Assembly (NCBI GenBank): GCA_043806135.1
Contig: JAZDHG010000008.1
Coordinates: forward strand, 1-10,811
Direction: 5' to 3'
Origin: JAGLQQ01 sp043806135
GTDB taxonomy: Bacteria > Omnitrophota > Gorgyraeia > B26-G9
Length of the DNA: 10,811 bases
In this document: one piece after another, positions 1 to 4,298 of the stretch
Numbering within the stretch: the stretch's first letter is position 1
Layout of the letters: the number at the start of each line of letters is the position of its first letter
Made by a program: the position numbers and the translations under genes
Notes under the pieces: model-generated
What the model was told of the DNA's origin: nothing
What the model saw: the letters and a program-made list of their open reading frames with translations, nothing else
Database searches by the model: none

Positions 1-1053
1 ACATTTACGGCGTTTTTTACGGCACTTTTTTTTACCTATATCAGTGCGTTTTTGTTCAAAAAAATGGCGCTGCTTCTAAAAATTGTAGATGTGCCTAACC
101 GAAAGAAGATCCACAAAAACCCTGTGCCTCTTCTTGGCGGACTGAGCATTTATGTGGGGGCAATCACTGCTTTTTATTTCTTTCCTTATGGATTTCTGTC
201 TGTAATGCCTGTTTTTGCCAGCGCAACGATCATTCTTTATATGGGGGTTTATGATGATATTAAAGGGCTTTCCGCGAAATTAAGGCTTGTGATACAGATA
301 CTCCTGGCTGTTTTTGTTATTTATTCAGGAATAAGAGTGAGCTTTCTTCCTAATAATATTTGGGGAGACATCGGTGAGTACTTAGTGACAATTATCTGGA
401 TTGTCGGAATTACTAATGCTTTTAACTATCTGGACGGCCTTGATGGCCTGGCAACAGGATCTGCGGCTTTGAATTTTTTCTGCTTTTTTGTGGTTCTGTA
501 TAATATGGGACAATTTCCGCTGGGGCTTGCGATCGCGATCCTGGCAGGAGCCTGTCTTGGTTTTCTGCCGCATAATTTTATAAACCAGAAAAGGATGTTC
601 CTGGGAGATGCGGGAAGTACTTTTCTGGGATTTATGCTGGCTTGTATTGCGATTCAGGGAGACTGGGCCAGTGACGGTATTGTGAAATTGGCTATCCCTG
701 TATTAATCTTAGGGGTGCCGATTTTTGACATGATTTTTACGACGATTATGAGAATAAAAGAGGGAAAGGTAAGGAATATTTTCGAATGGCTTAAATATGG
801 GGGTAAGGATCATTTTCATCATTACCTGGTTGATCTTGGCTTAAAACAGCAAGGTGCGGTTTTGTTTATTTATTATATAACCTTTTCTCTTGGGCTAAGT
901 GCTTATATAGTCAGTAATGATACAGCGGTTGAAGGGGTTTTAACGGTTGTTCACTCATCAATGATATTCGGGGTAATCGGGGTTTTAATAGTTCTAGGTA
1001 AAAAATACCATAAAAGGCATGAGTTGCACTTATCTGGAAAAGGAATAAAATAA
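1..1053 (+). CDS. WecA/TagO/MraY-family undecaprenyl-phosphate sugar-1-phosphate transferase (5' partial)
   Basis: The frame is open from the first base, so the true start lies upstream; the TTG at 52 is internal, because the codons before it encode a hydrophobic helix (AFFTALFFTYISAF) expected for the first membrane segment. Visible family motifs: PVPLLGG near nt 121-141; the Mg-binding Asp pair in VYDDIKG (nt 253-258); NYLDGLDGL (nt 424-450) with its two Asp; FLGDAGSTFLGF (nt 598-633); and the DHFHH histidine motif (nt 808-822). About ten hydrophobic segments alternate with charged loops. Family members move a sugar-1-phosphate, usually from UDP-GlcNAc, onto undecaprenyl phosphate at the inner face of the cytoplasmic membrane, starting O-antigen, teichoic acid or similar glycan synthesis. 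The histidine motif and overall pattern favour WecA/TagO over MraY. The sugar specificity cannot be read from the sequence. The stop codon lies inside the left arm of the following inverted-repeat cassette. Confidence 0.93.
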   Translation, partial: TFTAFFTALFFTYISAFLFKKMALLLKIVDVPNRKKIHKNPVPLLGGLSIYVGAITAFYFFPYGFLSVMPVFASATIILYMGVYDDIKGLSAKLRLVIQILLAVFVIYSGIRVSFLPNNIWGDIGEYLVTIIWIVGITNAFNYLDGLDGLATGSAALNFFCFFVVLYNMGQFPLGLAIAILAGACLGFLPHNFINQKRMFLGDAGSTFLGFMLACIAIQGDWASDGIVKLAIPVLILGVPIFDMIFTTIMRIKEGKVRNIFEWLKYGGKDHFHHYLVDLGLKQQGAVLFIYYITFSLGLSAYIVSNDTAVEGVLTVVHSSMIFGVIGVLIVLGKKYHKRHELHLSGKGIK

Positions 1054-1165
1054 CCAAGCTACAAGAAACAATTACCAAACAATGACCAAATTCAAATGAC
1101 CAAGCAATAAACTAGAGATCAAGCTTGAATTGGCTTTGATCGTGAAGTGAGAGAAATAATTAATT

Positions 1166-1171
1166 GAGGAG
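1166..1171 (+). promoter_or_regulatory. Shine-Dalgarno GAGGAG deciding the GTG start at 1176
   Basis: GAGGAG lies four bases before an in-frame GTG at 1176. The alternative in-frame TTG at 1164 overlaps this site and has no ribosome-binding site of its own, so GTG 1176 is preferred. Confidence 0.7.
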
Positions 1172-1175
1172 TAAA

Positions 1176-1523
1176 GTGCAAAGAAAATTTGATTTAGAAG
1201 AAAGAACTACAAAATTTGCAAAAGCTGTAATTAGACTTTGCAAAAAACTATCTCGTTGTCCTATTAATGATAGATTGGTAGGGCAGGTTGTTGGCGCTTC
1301 TGGTTCAGTTGGAGCAAATTATAGGGAGGCTAACGATGCGCTAGGAAAGAAGGATTTTCTGCAACGCATGAGGATATCAAGAAGGGAAGCGAAAGAAAGC
1401 CTTCATTGGCTAGAATTAATTTTAGAAGCAAATCCAAATACGGAAGTTGAAATCAAGCCATTATTAAAAGAAGTAGATGAATTAAAGCGCATTCTTTCTT
1501 CAATTATTGATAAGTCTCAATAA
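1176..1523 (+). CDS. Four-helix-bundle protein (S23 / 23S rRNA intervening-sequence type)
   Basis: Encodes 115 aa starting at GTG with a good Shine-Dalgarno. The sequence shows the family pattern: an N-terminal KFDLEERTTKFA helix, a second helix beginning near NDRLVGQVVGASGSVGANY, the conserved SVGANYREAN turn, then the third helix with RISRREAKESLHWLEL, and a final helix ending ELKRILSSIID. Length is typical. The family was first met in intervening sequences inside 23S rRNA genes, but in many uncultured bacteria it occurs as isolated single genes; its fold also resembles the Avd accessory protein of diversity-generating retroelements. Its biochemical role is not firmly known; nucleic-acid binding is often proposed. 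Here there is no rRNA nearby, and the gene sits alone between imperfect inverted repeats (1049-1585), which suggests a mobile or repeat-borne cassette. Confidence 0.88.
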   Translation: MQRKFDLEERTTKFAKAVIRLCKKLSRCPINDRLVGQVVGASGSVGANYREANDALGKKDFLQRMRISRREAKESLHWLELILEANPNTEVEIKPLLKEVDELKRILSSIIDKSQ

Positions 1524-1625
1524 ATTGTTGTTTGATTATTGTATTTTGAATATTATTTGTATCTTGTCAGTATAACTTGGTTATTGGTAATTTAATAAGA
1601 ATACGTTAAAAAATAGGGGGGGAAA

Positions 1626-1814
1626 ATGGCAAAAGCAGTAAAAATAGCTTTAATTTTGGCAGGTGTAAGTCTTGTTATTGGAATAGTTTCCCGGATTACA
1701 ATGACTCCGATTCCTGCGGCAAGAAGCGGATTAGAAGCAGAGGCTTTTTTGGAATTTACAAATACCTGTCTTTTAGCAGGGATCCTGTTTTCTTTGCTTG
1801 ATAAAAAGTCTTAA
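1626..1814 (+). CDS. Small two-helix membrane protein, function unknown
   Basis: A 62-aa protein starting at ATG 1626, preceded by a G-rich run (AGGGGGGG, 1615-1622) that can serve as the ribosome-binding site at short spacing. It begins MAKAVKIALILAG and has a predicted membrane helix at about residues 5-24, a short loop containing the MTPIPAARSGLEAEAF stretch, and a second helix at about residues 43-57 (TCLLAGILFSLLD), ending in KKS. No signal peptidase site, metal site or enzyme motif is visible. Similar small double-helix proteins are common as hypothetical genes in uncultured bacteria, but I cannot name a function. It follows the inverted-repeat cassette by 40 bp and precedes a repeat unit, so no operon partner is evident. 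The good start context and membrane composition make a real gene likely. Confidence 0.6.
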   Translation: MAKAVKIALILAGVSLVIGIVSRITMTPIPAARSGLEAEAFLEFTNTCLLAGILFSLLDKKS

Positions 1815-1825
1815 TTTAGAGACAT

Positions 1826-1955
1826 TGTTGCAAAACGCATATTTGCGTCGTTATTCGCTTGTTCACTTGTGAGGTGTACTGCGAGTGCGCCTGGGAGAAC
1901 GTTTACGAATGCCTTGCCTATGCCCAGAGGGTGTATTTCTGCATATTTTGCAACA
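1826..1955. repeat. 130-bp unit with 10-bp inverted ends, possible MITE-like or intergenic repeat
   Basis: TGTTGCAAAA at 1826-1835 is the exact complement of TTTTGCAACA at 1946-1955. Inside are smaller hairpins: CGCA-TATT-TGCG (1836-1847), TCAC-TT-GTGA (around 1863-1872), and CTGGG/CCCAG (1891-1895 with 1923-1927). No credible reading frame fills it. Elements with TTTTGCAAC ends and nested palindromes occur as dispersed intergenic repeats in some bacteria, but copy number cannot be judged from this window. Confidence 0.5.
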
Positions 1956-2010
1956 GCGCTATGGAGTTAAGTTTTAGTGCTTTTTATTCATTAAAAACTT
2001 TTATAAAGTA

Positions 2011-2039
2011 TTGACACTTGTGAGTAAATGAGGTATACT
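2011..2039 (+). promoter_or_regulatory. Near-consensus sigma70 promoter
   Basis: The -35 box TTGACA (2011-2016) is a perfect match, followed by exactly 17 bases and a -10 box TATACT (2034-2039). The preceding bases (1981-2010) are AT-rich, as in an UP element. Transcription would begin near A2046, at the 5' edge of the structured RNA. Confidence 0.8.
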
Positions 2040-2104
2040 TGTATTAGCAGGAAAAGGCAAACTCGTGGTAACACGAGGGCGTCCTGTAGTGTCTTTATCC
2101 CGCA

Positions 2105-2192
2105 TGCTTTGAAAACCCCAGCTTTAAAGATGGGGATGAAAGCAACTCTGCGGGATTCCGCTCAGAAACCCCGGGCTTTAGACCGGGGGAGC
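2105..2192 (+). repeat. Pair of similar CTTTA-loop hairpins within the RNA
   Basis: Two consecutive hairpins share the layout GAAA(A)CCCC-rGCTTTArA-GGGG: the first is CCCCA/TGGGG with a GCTTTAAAGA loop (2116-2135), the second CCCCGG/CCGGGG with a GCTTTAGA loop (2169-2188). Each is framed by a second short stem (TGCTTT/AAAGCA and GCTC/GAGC). They resemble the imperfect palindromes at the ends of IS200/IS605-type elements, which are the DNA substrates of Y1 transposases. This resemblance is from memory and not from a search. Confidence 0.45.
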
Positions 2193-2258
2193 TTCATTTG
2201 ACATTACAGGACTATGTGTGTTTTATCATTGTTGATACACATAGCAAAGCCGTTGCGC

Positions 2259-2280
2259 CCTTGACATTTTAATGTCAAGG
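2259..2280. repeat. Perfect 22-bp palindrome
   Basis: CCTTGACATT-TT-AATGTCAAGG is fully self-complementary. It could be an RNA hairpin within the non-coding RNA or a DNA operator for a dimeric regulator. Its left half repeats TTGACATT, also found at 2198-2205 in the large stem. Confidence 0.6.
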
Positions 2281-2308
2281 AATGGCAGGCTGCCCACAAG
2301 AACAAGTT

Positions 2309-2338
2309 ACCTCAGGTTGATTCCTGAGGTTTTTTTTT
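2309..2338 (+). terminator. Intrinsic (rho-independent) terminator
   Basis: ACCTCAGG (2309-2316), loop TTGATT, CCTGAGGT (2323-2330): eight perfect pairs followed directly by a run of eight further T (2331-2338). It closes the structured RNA and would separate it from the transposase gene unless read-through is allowed. Confidence 0.9.
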
Positions 2339-2348
2339 GAAAATATGC

Positions 2349-2383
2349 AAAAGTGCCAGGCACAACGGGAAAAGTGCCAGGCA
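2349..2383. repeat. Two direct repeats with GTGCCAGGCAC core upstream of the transposase
   Basis: AAAAGTGCCAGGCA occurs at 2349-2362 and again at 2370-2383, a period of 21 bp. The core GTGCC-A-GGCAC is palindromic (complete at 2353-2363; last base changed to T in the second copy). Their position 44-78 bp before the transposase start suggests REP-like sites recognised by, or hitch-hiking with, the encoded Y1 transposase. Confidence 0.6.
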
Positions 2384-2426
2384 TTAGCAAGGATGAGACC
2401 AAAAAATGGGGATGAGGTTGTAGAAG

Positions 2427-3632
2427 ATGCCAAGGATGCCGAGAGTATTTGTTGAAAACGCTTTATATTACGTGACTTGCAAAAGTCTACCGAATCAGAG
2501 TATTTTTAGGGAAAAGGGAGATTATAATATGTATTTCGAGCTGATGAAGAGATATAAAGAACAATACGGAGTTAATATCTATGCTTATAATCTCATGCCC
2601 AGCCATTTGCATCTGCTTATGGAAGTTGATGAAAAAACTACGATATCAACCATTATGCATAATATAAATTCAACCTACACAAAATATTATAACAGCCGCT
2701 ATGAGCGCAAAGGCCATCTTTTCCGGGAGCGGTTTAAAGCGGCTTTAATTGAAAAAGAGCCGAAAGTATTGTTAAATCTTACGGCATATATGCACTTGAG
2801 CGTAAAAAAAATGGAAGTGGCAATTCAGGGGCAAACACATCCTTACAGCAGTTATTCTTTATATCTTGATTATAACCAGCAAAGTGATCATGGCCTGAAT
2901 ATAAAAAACGAAATTGCCGCTGTTTTATCCGGACTTATTGATGAAAATTACAGCCAGTATCTGCAAAAGGCTGAGCAAAGCATGGATTTTAAAAAAATGC
3001 ATAAGCAGCTGCAGCGCAAAGGCATGCTCGGCTCATCCGCATTTCTGGAAAGTGTTAAAAATAAAATTGAGCAATTCCGGGAAGCTGAGGCAGGAGAAAA
3101 AGAAACAGCACAACTAAAACCGGATTTAGAAACTGCGGAAAATAATGTGCAGAATGCTAAGGGTTTTAATCCCATGGGCCTGGCGATACTGATATTGGTT
3201 TTGACCTCTGCCGGTATGTATCTTTATTTTGATTATACAAGAAATTCCGCAAAGCCGCAGATTGAGGAAAAAGCTGACAAAATACAGGAAGTCATTAAGC
3301 AAGAGCCTATAAGTAATCTGGAAAGAACCGAATGGGAATTAAAATTATTCGCCGCAAACGGACAGGAAGTTAAAACAGATACGCTGTCATTCAATAACGG
3401 AAAGGTTGTTTCCGCATATCTTGCCGGGATAAATTATCCAAAATCAAATTATTCACTTGTTTTTGAAGGAGATAAGTTAATCTGGGAGACAATGCAGACT
3501 TCTCCAAGCGGTACGGCTTCATGGAGGGGAGAAGTAAAAAATGAAAAAATGAGCGGAATATTGAGCCTGCGCCAAAAAGGAAAACAGACGCAGGTTTTTT
3601 CTTTTGAGAATACCAAATACAGGAGAAAGTGA
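2427..3632 (+). CDS. REP-associated tyrosine transposase (Y1/HUH) with fused membrane helix and C-terminal beta domain
   Basis: A 401-aa protein. ATG 2427 is chosen because MPRMPRVFVENALYYVTCKS is the typical family N-terminus and GAGG lies nine bases upstream. Residues 1 to about 140 form the Y1 (IS200-like) domain: the HUH motif is H60-L-H62 in MPSHLHLLMEV; candidate catalytic tyrosines lie in STYTKYYNSRY (84-92), followed by the conserved GHLFRERFKA (97-105). Family members nick and rejoin single-stranded DNA at hairpins. Residues about 160-245 are helical and charged, with LGSSAFLESV as seen in REP-associated members. Unusually, residues 251-268 form a membrane helix (GLAILILVLTSAGMYLYF), then a Lys/Glu-rich linker and a beta-rich domain (about 301-398) containing TEWELKLF, DTLSFNNGKV, LIWETMQT and ASWRGEV. 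Ordinary relatives end before this extension. The C-terminal part resembles a small lipocalin-like barrel, but I cannot name the family. Catalytic motifs appear intact. GTGCCAGGCAC repeats precede the gene. Confidence 0.9.
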   Translation: MPRMPRVFVENALYYVTCKSLPNQSIFREKGDYNMYFELMKRYKEQYGVNIYAYNLMPSHLHLLMEVDEKTTISTIMHNINSTYTKYYNSRYERKGHLFRERFKAALIEKEPKVLLNLTAYMHLSVKKMEVAIQGQTHPYSSYSLYLDYNQQSDHGLNIKNEIAAVLSGLIDENYSQYLQKAEQSMDFKKMHKQLQRKGMLGSSAFLESVKNKIEQFREAEAGEKETAQLKPDLETAENNVQNAKGFNPMGLAILILVLTSAGMYLYFDYTRNSAKPQIEEKADKIQEVIKQEPISNLERTEWELKLFAANGQEVKTDTLSFNNGKVVSAYLAGINYPKSNYSLVFEGDKLIWETMQTSPSGTASWRGEVKNEKMSGILSLRQKGKQTQVFSFENTKYRRK

Positions 3633-3638
3633 TGATAA

Positions 3639-3678
3639 CACGAATTGGCACGAATTTATCACACGAATTAACACGAAT
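3639..3678. repeat. Short CACGAATT direct repeats
   Basis: CACGAATT occurs at 3639-3646, 3649-3656 and 3662-3669, with a shortened CACGAAT at 3672-3678; offsets are 10, 13 and 10 bp. They begin seven bases after the transposase stop. Such CACGAATT runs are seen as dispersed intergenic repeats in several uncultured phyla; no function is evident. Confidence 0.55.
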
Positions 3679-3741
3679 AATGCAAATTAAACAAAAGGGT
3701 TATCACAATAATTGTCTCATGGTCTCAGAAGTTTTAAATAT

Positions 3742-3746
3742 AGGAG
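3742..3746 (+). promoter_or_regulatory. Shine-Dalgarno AGGAG for ATG 3755
   Basis: AGGAG with eight-base spacing to ATG 3755 fixes this start. It marks an earlier in-frame ATG at 3629 as false: that one overlaps the transposase stop, runs through the CACGAATT repeats and would bury the signal peptide. Confidence 0.85.
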
Positions 3747-3754
3747 AAAATAAA

Positions 3755-4297
3755 ATGAATAAGAAACTATTTTTGGCCGCAGGGTTAATAGTAATCTACG
3801 TATTTTGCTCGTTTGTATGCACCTTAACTGTTTATGCGCAGGAGAAATTTACCGGGGAAATAATTATTCAGGTAAATGAAAATATTATCTCTTTGCCGGA
3901 AGGAGAAGCGGCGGTAGTGCCGATAGAGGCGGCGCGCGTGCGCTCAAGTGAATTAAGGGATATTAATCAGGAATATAATGCCCGGAGCATTGAAAAGGTG
4001 TATATGCTTGAGGAGACGGTTAATAATGATAAAGGACTTAAGATGAAAAAATTTAAAAATAAAGAATCAGGGGAAGATAAAGTGGCGCTTAGCGAGGGAA
4101 CGCTAAAATTAGAAAATGTTTTCACTAAGAAAATAAAGCAGGAAAAAATCAAAGAAGGCAAAAAGGTCATTCAAGTGGATAACGTGTATATTATTGGTTT
4201 TGAATTTGATAAAGAAACAAATATGCCGGCAGTGGCCAGCGCATACGAGAGACTGCCTGTGGTCATTAGCGCGCAACACATAATAAGGAGTGAATAA
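3755..4297 (+). CDS. Secreted protein resembling a subtilase propeptide, without protease domain
   Basis: A 180-aa protein. Residues 1-28 are a signal peptide (MNKKLF, hydrophobic 7-27, TVYA then QE), so it is exported. The mature part starts FTGEIIIQV. Two stretches look like the halves of an S8-peptidase (inhibitor I9-type) propeptide: SSELRDINQEYNARSIEKVY at 64-83, and YIIGFEFDKETNMPAVASAY (145-164) followed by ERLPVVISAQHI, comparable to the usual propeptide ending in which a Y-x-x-x-P-x-V-x-x-A segment precedes the catalytic domain. Between them lies a Lys/Glu-rich insertion (about 84-142). The protein ends there, with no Asp/His/Ser catalytic domain. The next gene starts one base after its stop with its ribosome-binding site inside this gene, so the two are likely co-expressed. 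The propeptide likeness is inferred from pattern; it may act as a secreted inhibitor, chaperone or structural partner. An unknown secreted protein remains the alternative. Confidence 0.8.
   Translation: MNKKLFLAAGLIVIYVFCSFVCTLTVYAQEKFTGEIIIQVNENIISLPEGEAAVVPIEAARVRSSELRDINQEYNARSIEKVYMLEETVNNDKGLKMKKFKNKESGEDKVALSEGTLKLENVFTKKIKQEKIKEGKKVIQVDNVYIIGFEFDKETNMPAVASAYERLPVVISAQHIIRSE
4285..4290 (+). promoter_or_regulatory. Shine-Dalgarno AAGGAG inside the preceding gene
   Basis: AAGGAG lies within the last codons of the 3755-4297 gene, eight bases before ATG 4299. This supports the start of the giant gene and translational coupling of the two genes. Confidence 0.85.
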
Positions 4298-4298
4298 A

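Larger units (their letters stand above)
1049..1585. repeat. Imperfect inverted-repeat cassette around the four-helix-bundle gene
   Basis: AATAACCAAG at 1049-1058 is exactly complementary to CTTGGTTATT at 1576-1585. Moving inward, ACAAGAAACAA (1061-1071) matches the complement of TTGTATCTTGT (1557-1567) at 10 of 11 positions, and ATTCAAA (1090-1096) matches TTTGAAT (1545-1551). The left arm is rich in ACCAA repeats (1052-1102). The arms enclose one gene and little else, giving a unit of about 537 bp. The left arm overlaps the stop codon of the transferase gene. No target-site duplication was seen. Confidence 0.55.
2046..2338 (+). ncRNA. Structured non-coding RNA or structured leader, unknown class
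   Basis: About 290 nt lie between a strong promoter and an intrinsic terminator, with no convincing reading frame. The helices seen are: a GTAA-loop hairpin CTCGTG/CACGAG (2062-2067 with 2072-2077); a 13-bp stem 2081-2093 with 2200-2212 (one G-U pair); inside it a stem ATCCCGCA/TGCGGGAT (2097-2104 with 2149-2156) stacked on TGCTTT/AAAGCA (2105-2110 with 2139-2144) and CCCCA/TGGGG (2116-2120 with 2131-2135); a second arm GCTC/GAGC plus CCCCGG/CCGGGG (2160-2192); then CTATGTGT/ACACATAG (2212-2219 with 2237-2244) and a 22-nt palindrome (2259-2280). It does not show the hallmarks of tmRNA, RNase P RNA, 6S RNA or SRP RNA. It may be an independent small RNA or a leader that attenuates the transposase gene 88 bases past the terminator. 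Confidence 0.65.

Noticed and set aside
52..54. TTG as start of the transferase gene
   Set aside because: The frame is open to the window edge and encodes a hydrophobic segment before it; family motifs need this first membrane helix, so the start is outside the window.
1164..1166. TTG as start of the four-helix-bundle gene
   Set aside because: It overlaps the Shine-Dalgarno of the better-placed GTG at 1176 and would add residues before the usual family N-terminus.
2061..2086. Resemblance to a T-box core (GTGGTAACACG followed by GCGTCCT)
   Set aside because: A T-box core should follow a long Stem I and specifier region and form the antiterminator; here it lies only about 15 nt after the predicted transcription start, and the segment forms a simple GTAA hairpin. 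No aminoacyl-tRNA synthetase or amino-acid gene follows.
2051..2086. Resemblance to a c-di-GMP-I (GEMM) riboswitch (GGCAAAC then a stem-loop then GGCG)
   Set aside because: The second conserved half of the GEMM fold with its tetraloop receptor is not found, and the downstream helices do not match that architecture.
2086..2089. GTAG tetranucleotide as a canonical REP recognition foot
   Set aside because: A four-base match is expected by chance, and it lies in the middle of the 13-bp stem, not at the foot of a short REP hairpin.
2046..2338. tmRNA, RNase P RNA, 6S RNA or SRP RNA
   Set aside because: No tRNA-like ends or TpsiC motif, no GAGGAAAGTCC-type core, no long single hairpin with central bubble, and no SRP GGAAGG/AGCA loop motif were seen.
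3713..3741. Possible promoter TTGTCT-17-TAAATA before the secreted-protein gene
   Set aside because: Both boxes are weak and the implied transcription start would fall at or after the Shine-Dalgarno, leaving no room for translation initiation.
3629..3754. Upstream extension of the secreted-protein gene to ATG 3629
   Set aside because: It crosses the transposase stop and the CACGAATT repeats, has no sensible residues, and would bury a clear signal peptide that begins at ATG 3755 behind a good Shine-Dalgarno.
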